Positions 11,751 through 25,503 of a DNA stretch of 64,000 nt are shown piece after piece. The translations under genes and the position numbers were made by a program. The first letter of the stretch is position 1, and each line of letters starts with the position of its first letter. The notes below the pieces were generated by a model, which was not told where the DNA came from, ran no database searches, and saw only the letters and a program-made list of their open reading frames with translations. Source of the DNA: Karalla daura (taxonomy: Eukaryota > Chordata > Actinopteri > Chaetodontiformes > Leiognathidae); assembly GCA_029224185.1 (NCBI GenBank), contig CM055188.1, positions 12,901,497 through 12,965,496 on the forward strand, written 5' to 3'.

Positions 11751-14705
11751 ATATATAGAGAAGGTGGAGGAGCAGGAGGAATAGAGGAGGTGGAGGACAA
11801 GGAGAGAGCAGGAAGGCCAGGAGAGAGGAGATAAATGGTCTGCATTTTTTTACACCCTGGCTAATGCAAACTTGTTACCTGTGTGATTGTTTGTGTGTGT
11901 TTACCTTTCTCAGCCACAGACAGGTTAGGGTCGCTGCAGGGTTTGCATGGACCAATCACTTGGTGGAACAGTGCTCGCTGCAGATTGGCTGGCTGAGGAG
12001 AGGAGAGTGTGTTGCTTATGGAGCTTCATGAGGAGGAGATCAGGAAGTGGCACCTGCTCTTCTCTGACTCCACTCAGTCTGAACATGTACATACCTGTCC
12101 ATTCTCCATCATGTTGGAGTACATGGCACTGCTTGGTCGCTCCCTGTGAGGCGGTAGCAGCATCAGCATCTCTCTGTTGTGTCTGTATTTGTCTGGCAGA
12201 GACGGTGAGCCGACTGCAGGGAGACAGGAGGACCACTCATTGAAAGCACTTACTGGGTTTACATGAACAGCTATATTCTCACCTTAACTATAAGACAGTG
12301 ATCTGAAGAAGTTACCAAGTAAACAGTGAATTTTCATTACACTAATCTGAAAGAGACGTTAGCAGGAGGAGGATTTTAACTTGAGTCACCATTACAAGAC
12401 TAAACACAGAGACAAACACAAGACACTGACTGATCTTGGGCAGGCAGACATCTAAAGGTTTGCAAGCTAAGATGCAAAGACATGCCCTTTTCACCAAGCT
12501 TTACACATCAAGAGATGGTGGCACTACATGTTCTACAAAATGTTGTCATCTAATGAGAGACACAAGGCCTCAGACTGAGCAGTGCTGATTCTCATCCCAA
12601 AACATCTCAGTGCAGGATGGAGGTCTCTACTTGAGAGGCCTCAGTAAAATATCAGCTTCTTACCTCTGATTGAGGTGGGGGTGGAGTTGATCATCTGTGA
12701 TGGTGCAGAGTGGGTGGAGCTAAGGCTGGAGGAGGAGGGGCTTGCCTGCAGGGAAGATGTGAGGGTACAGTGTTGACATGATTCATTTAATTGAAAATAC
12801 AGTACTGGGATTAACAAAGGAGTTGGGAGTAGTAGCAACTTGACTCATTCCCAAAATGTCCAGTGGCCATGACTAACAACTCCTTAGATTATAATGACCT
12901 GCATGAATGAAAATCTCCACAGACATCTATTAATATGGACGTCAGTATAAACAATTAATTAAACTAAAATTACTTTTTAAAAAAGTTTTCTTGTTTGATG
13001 AATACCACTTTACAGCGACTATTTATAAAAGAAGCAAGTTTAGTTAGAGAGAGAAACTAAAAAATACTGAATAATTATATTAGTTCTCCCAGTAAATAGG
13101 GAAATTTATGTGTGTGTTATTTGTCTGATTTGTCTTATTTGATTCAAAACTTACAATTGAAATTTGGAACAAGCAAACAAGCAAATGCAGGAAGAAGAAA
13201 AACCAAAACTACCAAAGTCTGCATAAAATTATTTTATGGGGATGAAACACATGCTGGAATTCACATGTTGAATTCCTGCATGAGAAACAGTGAGACAGAG
13301 AGAAAGAGAGAAAGTGTGGGAGCGAAGTGAACAACTGTCAGCACACTGACAAGTTCATAAACACTGGGCTCATGGGACTGTGTGAGGCCAGGAGCCCTCT
13401 GGGTGCATTCACTCCTGATGCAGACTTGTCTAGACCAGGCAGACCCTGCAGCGCCACATAGAAACACTGCTCTGAATATTCACACTGTCTACACACAGGA
13501 ATGATGGGGTGACGCTCTGTAGTCTGAAACAAAGCACACCATTCTCTATGTTGATGTGTATTTGCACCCACATGGCAGAGGCTGTTCCTCATCATCTGGA
13601 ACTGATCAATCAGCTTCTTGTGCAGAGGACGCATCTCAGGGTGCACCAGCTTTTCCTGCACAGCGAGGCCAACTCCAAGGATGTGAACCTGTGAAGAAAT
13701 ACCAGATCATCTTTGTAAAAAGAGTTAGAGTCACAATGAAAAAAAAAAAGCAAAACAAAAAACTCTCTCCTGCTCTTCCTCACTGGCATTGTAAATACTG
13801 GTTCTCAGATGCCCCTAAAAAATCTAAAATATCTAAACTCATCTTGATTCCAGCTGAAACTTTATGAATAACAGCTAATGAGAGAGTGCCCGTATTTTTG
13901 CTGTTGCATGGATATCAACTCTGATGAGGATCACCTATATTTGCTGCTTTCATGCATGCACACTGAAATACTTAAGAAAACAGACAAACTGAAATCCTAA
14001 AATTCCTCATTTCCCAACCAGTTTTCTGTATAAATAAAAGATATTTGACGAAGACATTTTTAATGTTAAACGTTTTTTTTAAAAAAAGGGCTGACAGGTC
14101 TCACTTTACTGATCATCATGGAGTTTTTGTAGTGATGATGTGATTCACAAAGTGTGCTTATACTTGAAATGTACTGAAGTTACAGATAAACTAAAGATTA
14201 ACTCTTTCCAGTGTGTCTCTCAACCTGTATGGTATCATCAACAACACCTCCTTTGGTTGATGTTCATCAGTGCAGGTCTTTTAGATGTTCCTGAGACATG
14301 GTGGATCTTTGGTATGTTTTGTTCAGCTTCAATTTGGAGAAACTCCTCTCTGCACCTATCACAGGAATTGTGACAGCAATTATCATACCACAATTTAGGT
14401 ACATGATTGTTTATCTGTTGATATTTATTATATTCAAGCCAGAACACTCAAAGGGAGATCTCTTTGTTGATACCTCTTGGTATCTGGCGATGCCCCCATT
14501 GGCAGCTGCATCGATGACTATTCAGTGTCATACTGAGAAGGTTCATGTTGCTGTGGAGCTGCTTGTGCTGGTGCTGGGAACTCCTGGTTCTTGTTCTCCA
14601 CCACAGAGATGGCATTTTCCAGAGTACTCACCTCCACCTGAGCCACACACACTATTTCCACATGTCTCTTGAAAGTATTAGCGGCTGTTTTCTACTGAAT
14701 GTGAA
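11745..14705 (-). pseudogene. dock3: Partial dock3 duplicate (3' exons), decayed
   Basis: This block is near-collinear with 46,990-50,900, the 3' part of dock3, on the same strand. Exon counterparts are 11,905-11,992, 12,095-12,213, 12,664-12,745, 13,363-13,445 (truncated), 13,572-13,688 and 14,474-14,637. Damage is clear. The exon matching 48,707-48,851 is deleted, as is the one matching 50,389-50,472. The exon at 13,363 has lost its 3' end and donor. The exon at 14,474 is 16 bp shorter than its parent (two small deletions, about 14 and 2 bp) and frameshifted. The last two dock3 exons are absent. It cannot encode a DOCK protein; transcription is possible but not shown. Confidence 0.85.
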
Positions 14706-14750
14706 AGCTTTTTGATTTGAGGGTTGTCACATTCACATCTTGCATACATA

Positions 14751-16012
14751 CACTATATTACCAAAAGTATTCACTCACCTGCCTTTACTCATTCTATGAA
14801 CTGAAGTGCCAACCCATTCCTAACTCATAGAATTCAATATGATGTCGGTCCACCTTTTGCAGCTATTACAGCTTCAACTCTTCTGGGAAGACTGTCCACA
14901 AGGTTGAGGAGAGTGTTTATAGGAATTTTTTTCTTCCAAAAGCGCATTGGTGAGGTCACACACTGATGTTGGATGGGAAGGCCTGGCTCTCAGTCTCCGC
15001 TCTAATTCATCCCAAAGGTGTTCTATCGGGTTCAGGTCAGGACTCTGTGCAGGCCAGTCAAGTTCATCCACACCAGACTCTGTCATCCACGTCTTTATGG
15101 ACCTTGCTTTGTGCACTGGTGCACAGTCATGTTGGAAGAGGAAGGGGCCTGCTCCAAACTGTTCCCACAAGGTTGGGAGCAGGGAATTGTCCAAAATGTT
15201 TTGGTATCCTGAAGCATTCAATGTTCCTTTCACTGGAACTAAGGGGCCAAGCCCAGCTCCTGAAAAACAACCCCATACCATAATTTCTCCTCCACCAAAT
15301 TTCACAGTCGGCACAATGCAATCTGAAATGTACCGTTCTCCTGGCAACCTCCAAACCCAGACTCGTCCATCAGATTGCCAGATGGAAAAGCATGATTCAT
15401 CACTCCAGAGAACGCGTCTCCACTGCTCTAGAGGCCAGTGGCGGCACGCTTTACACCATTGCATCCGATGCCTTGCATTGCACTTGGTGATGTGTGGCTT
15501 GGCTGCAGCTGCTCGGCCATGGAAACCCATTCCATGAAGCTCTCTGCGTACTGTACTTGGGCTAATCTGAAGGTCACATGAAGTTTGTAGCTCTGTAGCA
15601 ATTGACTGTGCAGAAAGTCGGCGACCTCTTTGCACTATGCGCTTCAGCATCCGCTGACCCCTCTCCGTCACTTTACGTGGCCTACCACTTCATGGCTGAG
15701 TTGCTGTTGTTCCCAAACGCTTCCATTTTGTTATAATAGAGCTGACAGTTGACTGTGGAATATTTAGGAGCGAGGAAATTTCACGACTGGATTTGTTGCA
15801 CAAGTGGCATCCTATGACAGTTCCACGCTGGAATTCACTGAGCTCCTGAGAGCGGCCCACTCTTTCACAAATGTCTTGTTTCACAGTCTGCATGCCTGAG
15901 TCCTTGAATTTATACACCTGGGGCCAGGCCAAGTGATTAGGACACCTGATTCTGATCATTTGAATGGGTGAGCGAATACTTTTGGTAATATATGGTAATA
16001 TATGGTAATGTA
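14751..16012 (-). mobile_element. Tc1-like transposon, nearly full length, inactivated
   Basis: Terminal inverted repeats share 'tattaccaaaagtattc' followed by 'gctcacc' (one mismatch at the left end). The right end is elongated by a short tandem repeat (tatatggtaa). The minus-strand transposase has an N-terminal helix-turn-helix part (ending 'LGTTATQP' at 15,693) and a DDE catalytic part starting near 15,671, with 'WSDES', 'FQHDCAPVHKA' and 'DLNPIEHLWDELE'. The two parts are in the same frame, separated by one TGA at 15,690-15,692, probably a CGA to TGA change. A second lesion near 14,935 shifts the C-terminus out of frame. It sits at the junction between the dock3 fragment and copy B of the duplication. 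Confidence 0.85.
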
Positions 16013-16263
16013 GCTTATATAATATGTCATGTATGTATATAATACATCCAGTATTTTGAAATAGTATTTCACTGCGCATACAATTCATGGTGTGATGATA
16101 TATGGATGTTGACATATGGCCGAGCAATATTTCTACATTCTAGATCATCCAAATGGATTTTGGAGAGGCATTGGCTGATTGTTCTTATGAATGAAGCTGC
16201 TGACTATGTAGCAGAGAACTTTCCACTTCTACCAGCACCTGCACACTACACACTCATACATTC

Positions 16264-19200
16264 ATTCAGAATCATACATTGTTGTATTGCAACACCTTGT
16301 TTAGATGTAATAAAGACAAAATAACAAAATATATATATATAATGAGGCACCGAACACAATACAGAGCATAAAACCATCAATGCATTTAAGTAGAATAGCA
16401 AAAAATATAATAAACAAACATGCAAGTGAAGTCATTAACTCCACTACAGACTGGTAATGTATGTATCAACATTAAAACAGGTTATTGTCACTCAAACAAA
16501 TGAGCTTGTCTTCACTGACACAGCTGAAATGCAGCCCTGACTTGCCATGTGGTGTAATGGAAAATTTTAACTTGGCATCAAGAACGGTCTTACTGCTGTT
16601 TGAACTTTGTATGACACATACACAGGAAATATAATGTTGGCACACAGCAGGAGGTGTTATTAACTTCTTGGAAATGCAGAGGCATGACCAATACCAGGAA
16701 GTATCATAATGTAAACCCATAGTGCAAGAGAAGTGGATGTAAACCTTTTCTTCACCACACTCCTGCAGACTGCTCTGCTAGTTAGACTGTCTAAAAGAAG
16801 ACAAAGAAAATTAGCTGCAGACTTTGCTCATTACTTCTTGTAATGAGCAAAGCACGTTGTCACGTTTCAAGCGTTTTTGCGCGTCTGTCGCTTTTGGTGT
16901 GAATGCCCCTCAAGGCCTCACAGTGACCAAATTAGAAAATCCATGAATTTCCCACCCTTGAGACCTGACCCTAGCATGTTTTACATGCAAGCTGTCTATT
17001 GTTGACACAGGGTATAAAGGTTGTAGCAGAATTCCTCGACAGAGGATGCACCCACCAGGGGGCGCATGATTATAGCGCCCCAGCGTCCGTTACCTGCTCA
17101 ATCCCAGGCAAAGTGGCGATCGACCCTGGATGCGGGTTTGCTTCTGATGTTCCTCAGCAGGGAGCACCCGTGTCCTGGCCCTGGGGCCAGCCTTTACATG
17201 TGGTGGGAGTACAACTAAACCTGGGACACCTTGGTGTAGAGCATCCCCAGCTCTATGAGACTGCCTTGCTGTTAGTGCTCATTAAAGACAATTGTAGCAA
17301 ATCTTAAACCACCCTCTCCCAGCTCCTCACAGGCACCACACAGACATGCACTTGTCACCATTTTCCTTTCCCTCTCCTCGAGGTGACCTCAATTTTCTGG
17401 TCTGGTCAGGTTAAATCAGTTCAATAAAGTCATTACCACTACAGATGACATTCATATGATAAGCACTATCAAGAAGGTTGTTTTTCCATTAGACAGGTGG
17501 GGGCAACTCAATTTCAGCTCTTGTAGAGCAAATAATCTCAGCACCAAGAATTCAGATGTGTATTACATGTCTAAGCAGCTAGTTAAAAAACAAAAGATGA
17601 AAAGCAAAAGCACCTTGCTGTACTGACTCACTTTATATCCCAGCTAAAGAAGCTGCGACGTTTGTCCAAGTTGTGGATAATTGACTCTTATCTCACTGTT
17701 CTCAACATGAGTCAGATAGATGTGATTCTCGGTATTGGTTATAAAGATTGAATGACTGATGATCATGGGACTGCTGAGCAAACAACCCAAAGGGCAGTGT
17801 ATTCAGTATGTTCATGTAAGTGTAAGAGAATCCTAAATGCAGCTACTGCCTCCTGCAGGCTTCACCCTGGCACTGAATCAGGAGCTTGACCCCCAGTATT
17901 TTGCACTTTATTTGACAATCGAGTTCAAAATGCACAACAAGCCAAAAGAATTACAGGGGTAAGAGCAATAACTCAAGTTGCTCTAAAGTGCTATGTGCTG
18001 GGCAATAAAAACAAAAACAACTGCAGGCCTCTTGGCTCATCAACACAATAGATGTTAATTGCACTCTCAGATCAGCAACTCCTAATATAAACCGTAAGGG
18101 CACTTACCCTGCCAATATGCAGCAAACAAAGTTGACAATATTACCCATGTCCTGACACAGCAGCCTGTGGTTCAGAGTTCAGCAGCCTCTCTCCGTCCCT
18201 CCAAAACCTCTTAAAAACTCTGTTGTCACCTGAGGATCCACCACAGGTGCTCTGAAACTGGTGCACGCCAGTCTCCCAGTGAGACGCAGCTGGACCCTCT
18301 GATACCCAGCACCACATCAGAATCACAAGCTTACATTCATACAGCTGACGTTATTATCTAAGTGGCAGCTGGTATTGCAACAACACAATGCACAACGTTC
18401 ATCTTACATGCCTCTAAACCTCAGGGAGAAACAAAGCCTGCTAAGGAACTTGAAGTGAAGCTTCAATGATTTGGGCAGTTTGTATTCAAGGTTCATGATC
18501 TCTTGGAGACCTCTGACAGTATCTCCTCTCTTGAACTGCTCTCATGTAGTATGGCAGTTATTGTTCCTTCTCGTTCCATTTTCTTTTAGGATGCTGAGAC
18601 AACTGCAGAAACATTACTAAAATAGAACTGGGACCTGAGCTTGAAACAGGAACATGTGACACCTGCATGATGTAACACGGTAATATATTGTACATACCAC
18701 AGTGACACTTAAGAATCTGAAGAGCAAATAATTGAAATAGAAAAATGTAGACAACTTGTGACAAGACACGCCCTTGCCCTGTCTGACCTTCTCTATCTCC
18801 ACTCATCATCCCAGACCCTGCGTTCCTCAGATTCTTGTCTGCTCTCTATCTCCTGTACCAGACTACGGACCTTCACTGACAGAGCCTTCAGTGTTTCAGC
18901 CACTGGTGTTCTGTCCATGGCCTTTTCAAAACAGTCATTTAGTTTTATTCTTTCTTCATCTGTTTTACCTTTTTCACTGTAAGGCTCTGTATACATTGAA
19001 GTTGTTATTTTTATGATGTAACATTTACTTTACTTTATTGGCAGGACAGTCGTTGAGGAGTACACCTGCAGCAGTAGCACCTGTAAGACCTGAAGAAACC
19101 CTGAATTAAAGATATTTTTACATAGTAAATGACACTGCAAAAGCATCCTATGAACTTCAATCGAGTGATTGAAGAATGAACAATAGGGCATCTGATGGAT

Positions 19201-21690
19201 TTGATAAGAAGTATGGGACTGAGTATTCAATGAGCTTGTACACAGTACAGTCACCATTTTAAGGGGTGTGCCATCTATCACTGACAAACATATCACATAC
19301 TCCCTGGCTCTGAACAAAAACACCAACCTCTCTGCCTAATTCAAAGCCCCCAAAGAGTCTGTCGATCATCAAAAAACAAATATCATCATTCCATTTAAGC
19401 ATCTAAAATCATCTCCATAAAAGTGGTTCAACAGGTATCATATCAAATGAATACTCATCTATTGTAAAATGATAAACTATTCATTTCAGTATGTTAAACA
19501 AAAACATAACTCTATTCACATTCATAATCATATAGCCTCAATTAATTCAGCCATTGCCTCACAGTCTTCAAATTGTGAGTAGCTCAGGTTCCTCAGTGTT
19601 TGGGCAGCCACTGTTATTGAGCGACTCAATGTCTGTGCAGCCGGAGACACCTTGTGTGGGATCTTGTTTACAGCATGCAGTCCTTTCTCCACCTGAGCAT
19701 CACTGAGATGATCGATAAAACTTCCAGCTGATGGGGTCAGCAGTGTTCATTATTGGGCTGTATGCTTTCTGAATCAGAATCAGAGCTGGAATCCTAATTA
19801 GTCACAGCTCATACAAATACAATGTAATGCATCACATGCAGTCATATGTAAATAAAACACAAATTAAAATATAACAAAGGAGCAAGTAAGCCTACAACAA
19901 AGATCAGTATTTACAGTATTCATGTTGTATGCAGGCTTCAGCATGTGGCAGGCATCCATCATGACTAACACTGTCACCAGTCACTGGATGAGCAAAAGAG
20001 GTCTTCAGAGGGTTTTTCTTGAGGTCAAAGTTGAGGTGGTTGCACATGCTGACCCTTGGAGCTTTATTAGATTTGCTTCTAAGTAGTGATTAAAAGCCAA
20101 CTATTTCATTTCATATTTCACTATATCAACTATTTTTTTATTATTATTTTATTGATAATAACAGTATTTTGAATATTCTCTTTGAATTATTTTGATTTTA
20201 TGTTATATTTTTGATAATATTCTGTTGCTATTATTTGTTTAGTGAATTGCTTTGCATCATCAGTCTTGTCTTCATTTTGGTTAATTTATTGATTGTAATC
20301 TTTGGTTGTAGTTTGGATGTTAGTTATTTCACTAGTAAGCAGCAGTGTAATTCGAGAGATGAGTTGATTATGTAAAGGACAGAATCCGGACACAGAGCTG
20401 AGGGGTTGTGTGTATCTTGTCTGGTTTTATTTCACTATAGCATAGCAACCTGCTCGTAGACGTTCATGCACTGCTGCTCTGGTAGCTGAATACCAAGATG
20501 GTGGCGCCTTTTAGCCACGTCCCTCCACAGTGGATGCGGAGTCTATGTTCATGAAACGGACCCTTGGTGTCTACAAATGAGGCGGAGAGAATCAATGTGT
20601 GCTTAAATTTTGTTATTTGTCATTGCACCGTGAAAACTATGAAACGGAAATACAGAAAGAAAAACAAGAAATGAAATAAAATACACCAAGAAAATGTTTC
20701 ATTTATACACATCAATACAATCATTGATGTTCAATAGACAATTAGATGATACATTTATTAAATCATGTCAGTTAAAACTCAATCAGACCATATCAAAGTA
20801 AAGTGCACATTCCTCAAAGTAAACCAAATCCAGACATCCCAAGGATGAAAATAATTCTGAAACTGAGGTCCACATACATTGTTCTACTATACCAAGGGAG
20901 CTAATTGTTTGATGTCAAAAGTGCCATCAGGGAAACCATCTGCCTCCTAACAACAATAAAACAAGCCTAAAGTGAACACAGCACCTAATCAACATGAGGA
21001 TGACACATAATTACAATAAATGGTTTAAAATGAAACTTACATGGAGAGCCACTAATAATAAAGCAAGGGAGAGACAGCAGCACATGCACCATGCCAGCAC
21101 AGAGGAGACAGGTGGGGAAGGGTGCACAGGTGAGGATTAGAAGCCTTCATAGTCTCCTCCCTTTTATCCCTTGCTACCCTCCACAAAAGACTGGCCACTA
21201 GATGTCAGTCCCAGGCAGTCCCATGCATGATCAGCCTCCGTCACTGCCGGGCCACCGGGGCACTCATGTTCATCTTTTCTGAAAAACAGGTTGATCCACA
21301 ATTAAAATCACCAGATTTTTCTTAAAATGTCATCCAAGAATTCTTGATGAGAGTTAGGAATAATTAATATTATTTCAGGTAATAAGGTACTATTAATGTA
21401 TTGTGAAACAGAAGGATTGAACAGGTTGTTGAATTAATTCAGAATAAATTAATCTGAATATTATCATCTCAGGGAACATGTAAACATCCAAACCATGTAA
21501 TTTTAGAGTGTAATCTTTAGAGATAAATATGTGAAGTTGTGTTTTTACAGTACTTCAGAAGAACTAAATGTACACCAGCTGCTTTATTCCAAACATAATC
21601 CAACACATTTTACACCACATCATAGTACCTAACATTGACACATTTTGATATTTTAAGATGTAAAATCAATAGAACCAATAAGCTATGTGA
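16264..21690. other. Upstream arm of copy B, no intact gene
   Basis: Similarity to the DNA upstream of gene A starts about 16,264 (matching about 460) and continues in patches to about 18,450. The remainder is AT-rich and probably composed of old transposon debris. No complete gene, RNA gene or splice-supported exon set is visible. A decayed coding-like stretch lies at 19,545-19,715 on the minus strand. Confidence 0.5.
19545..19715 (-). pseudogene. Unidentified decayed coding stretch
   Basis: Minus-strand translation gives a continuous frame containing 'NKIPHKVSPAAQTLSRS' and 'NLSYSQFEDCEAMAELIEAI' before a stop. It has the composition of a real helical protein end rather than random sequence. 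I do not recognise the family. No start or splice site is evident, so it is probably the C-terminal remnant of a transposon-encoded or processed gene. Confidence 0.3.
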
Positions 21691-21779
21691 CCTGTTCCGC
21701 GATAGTGATCACTTATATACAGTGAACTACATGAGCAAAGCGACTTCTATGTGTGTATATCTATGTTCATGAAGGCAGC

Positions 21780-21791
21780 GAAACCGAAAGT
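21780..21791 (+). promoter_or_regulatory. ISRE-like motif upstream of gene B
   Basis: Same 12-mer as at 3,641 (gaaaccgaaagt), ending 87 bases before the start codon of gene B. About 20 extra bases separate it from the ATG relative to gene A. Its retention despite divergence around it suggests selection. Confidence 0.5.
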
Positions 21792-21878
21792 AACAGTTTT
21801 GTCCCCTCTCAATACTGAGTAAGTGGAGGGGAAGCAGTGTTACCAGTTTTCTCTGACCGCTTGACAGCTTCCTCGGCG

Positions 21879-21945
21879 ATGGATCTGCCTCTCATCTCCC
21901 TGTGTCTCCTCGTCTGGTCTGGAATCAGCCGTGCTCAACAAGACA
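21879..21945 (+). CDS. Gene B exon 1: signal peptide
   Basis: Leader MDLPLISLCLLVWSG... aligned residue for residue with gene A exon 1; donor gtaaga. The start choice matches gene A. Confidence 0.78.
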
Positions 21946-24900
21946 GTAAGAAAATCGAGACTAAGTTGACGTTGCTGTGTGTGTGTGGGGGCAGTGGGCG
22001 CTGCGGTTTTCCGCCCTCAGTTGTCATTCCGCTTTCAACTTTCTCCTTTCTCTCTCTCTCTCTTTGTGACGGGTTTGCACGGATTTCGAGATTTTCTTCC
22101 CTGCAAAGTCAAGTTAGCCGCACCAAAATGTCAAGTGCGCCGGTATTATAAAACTTAAGCTAAATGCAGGAAGTCCACTGAGAAAGTCAGCACAAGTTTA
22201 TTACGAACGATAACTTCCGGTTTTGAAAATAGAACATTGGTAATACATTGACGGTTGATCAAGCTGGTTTCCATTAGTACTATTGCGGCACTCTTATTTT
22301 GAAAGGAGAAGTAGGAAGTGCAGAGTGGCGGTGTCGATGCGGTCCGAGACGAGGCATGAAGGTGCATTTCTACTGTACTATAACAACATTTTGGTCCATA
22401 AGTTCTGACAATGGTTGCTACAGTTGACACCAGGAGGGTCTTGACTACCCCCTCATTCATTATCAAGCTTGCTTATTTATTTATTCATTTATTGATTGAT
22501 TGATTGATTGATTGAAAAATTCAACCTCCAATTTGCAATATTCTTGTCCAAAAATTTCTTTCAAAAATAAACCACATTCACATAAGTAAAATAGGGCTGT
22601 GTGAGCTGAAAATGAACACAGTTCCTCTTCTTTTTGTGTTATTTCACACAAATCTCACAGCTCCCGTCAATAAACATTCTCCCATTTTAGTGCACTGAAA
22701 ATAAGTAAGATACTTACAAACAGTAAAAGGGTCTATAGTACCACTGAAGAACATTGTATTGTTCCATGTTACATCACACTACATGTAACAATCAATCAAT
22801 GAAGGCCTTGAGAGTGATCAGAGCCTTGAGAGTCACTTTGTATTCATCTACAAAGTTGTCAAGCCTGGTCATTTTTCTCCGCTGGAACCCGGATCTGTTT
22901 TAGGTTCCATTGGCTTTTCTCCATGATACCCTGGGTTCGATTATCCTGGGTGTAATTCTAGGGTTGGACATAAAGATAACACTCCACTCAAAAAAAGGTT
23001 TATGTCTTCACCTGGTCATTTTTTTTTTTTACCTCTGACAGTTTACTGGCTGTTCTATTATATTTTTTGCCCAAAGTGTCAGCAAAAAAGGTCATTCCAT
23101 GATGACCTAGATCACCTGGCAGAAGAATATTCTTTTTCAGAAGAATAGCCTGAGGAAAAAAGATAAATGCCAGATTTCCCATGACATGTTCCCAGACCAA
23201 CTTAAGATGTATTAAATGGCTGTGAAGAAGTCTAAATCTGATTACTGTGCAGAGTTAATAAACAAACAAGCCCACAGACCCAGAATTCTGTTTAAGACCA
23301 TCAACTCCATTCTAAAACCTATTGGTCCACCCACTTCCTCCTCCCCAGAAATCTGTCAGGATTTTCTAAACTTCTTTATTAATAAGATCAATGCAATCAG
23401 GGATAACATCACCCCCCTAACTCTGCGATCCTTGAGTCTCATGCCTCGACCTACTATCTCCACCTACCATCTGGTTTCATACCTAAAGCCCTCCCGTTGC
23501 TCCTCTGATGTTATTCCCATATTATTCATATTATTCTTTCTATTGTGAATAGTTCTCTCCTAAATGGTGTTGTTCCCTGTGGTTTTAAACATGCTACTGT
23601 TCAACCGCAGTTAAAAAGCCCAACCTTGATCCTTTAGATCTTATAAATTACAGGCCTATCTCCAAACTGCCTTTTATTTGTAAGATTTTAGAAGAAGTTG
23701 TTTTTCAACAGCTTTCCTCCTACTTGAATGATTTTAATATTTTGCATGAATTCCAGTCAGGTTTTAGAGCTTTGCACAGCACAGAATCTGCACTGTTAAA
23801 GGTCCATAATGATATCCTTATGGGTGCATCAAGGCAAAAAACATGCAAACTTGTAATGTTTGGAGGCACTACAAAGGAAAATGGCAAATTCTGTCTTTGA
23901 GATTACATAGCTTTTTTTTCATCTGCACTCATAAGCACATTGACATAAAAACGCTACTTACTGTTTTTTGCAAAGCTCCTTTGCATTTTTCATGACATGA
24001 CTCAAGCATCTATGAATGATGTGTGGACTGATGGCAACGTCCTTTGCCTGTCCACTCACGATCAGGAAATACCTGGTGAGAAGTTCCTGCAGACTCAATC
24101 CACAAAATAAAATGAAAGGGACTGTAGGAGGACCACTAAACCTTCACAAATAAACATAACTGGCCTGGTTTTGGCTTTTGGGCCATGCTGTTTGCTTAGT
24201 TCAGTGACCACAGACCCCAAGAAAAAATAAACGGAAGTTATAGTGTGGTCACTAGTTTCATATGTGGCCACAGGGAGAGGGGAAGATAGTTTTGCCGAGT
24301 GCCGAACAACCACCTCATATATATATATAGAAGGGTGCGGTTTGGCCTTTGCCCTTCACTACAATGCTGCCCACTGCGTCAATATAAACAATGTCCTCTT
24401 TGCATCTGTTACACAAAACATTGAGGGTCTTGACAGAATAGGGCATTATACTTTTTGGGTGTAGGCTGACTTTCTGTAGCACCCTTTCCTCAGGGTCTCC
24501 CTCCTCTTCCTACAGCATCTTCTGTAGGCTGAGTACCTAATTTTTATGCTGCTTTTGTTTTATTTTCTGGCTCCTTAACAAGGTTATCATCACACCAGTT
24601 GAAGGGACCTGGTCCCTGCACCCTGATGCCATGACAGTGTCATCAATTCTTTCAATGTGGTCTAAGAAGATGCTCCTGGGCATCTTTGATGCAAGGATCT
24701 GGGACAGGGCATCCCTTCTGTCTACTCGCACAAGCCATCTTTTTACCTGGTCCCATTGATGGCACACAAGACCTCCTCTGAATGTGACCAAGGCTTTTAG
24801 TGATGACTACTGGGCAACATCATCTGCTGAACACACAAAGACCGGACCACTTGTAGTTGAGCCGATGGGTTTTACCCTGTGTCTCCTGAATGCAAAACTA

Positions 24901-25451
24901 CTAAGTGGATGTATAGATCGGCTGACTTTCACCATAACTGATGTCCAGTTAAGAGTTTTGAAGCGGCAAAGATGTTGTTTCTTCCGAAGCTTTGTCCAAT
25001 CTTTGTTTTCAATAAAAAAGAAGCAAGGCGGTGGCGGCAGTGAGTGTTGAAAGTACTTGTGTTCTTCTGATGTTTTTCCTGCATCAGAGGAGACTGGTCC
25101 AATCTGCAAATAACAATGAAACCAAATTAAAATATAATAGTTATTCTCAAATATAGATTAAAATTGATTTATTTCAACTACAGCACTTTGAATGTATAGT
25201 AAGGCCTGTTGCCTGTTAATCACAAGTCATTCTTTGAATGATTCAGCCTGCAGGTATAGTTTTAGTAGTGGTGAGTGACCTTTGTTGTTGTGGTGGCTGT
25301 TTGTCCAACAGACTTTCACAACATGAAATTAAAGTTAAATCAAACTGATCAAACGACAGCTTTAGGCACCGATTTCTCACTCTGAAAAGTAAGCGCACCC
25401 CTTCCCCCACCCCCACCGGACTGTCAAAACATCCCAATATATATATGTATG

Positions 25452-25503
<52 letters not shown>

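Noticed and set aside
11925..12243. Overlapping frames of about 100 codons on both strands, repeated at 47,164-47,482
   Set aside because: Their similarity reflects duplication of dock3 exons and introns; they read across splice sites in the wrong frame.
14947..15537. 196-codon plus-strand frame
   Set aside because: Antisense shadow of the Tc1 transposase.
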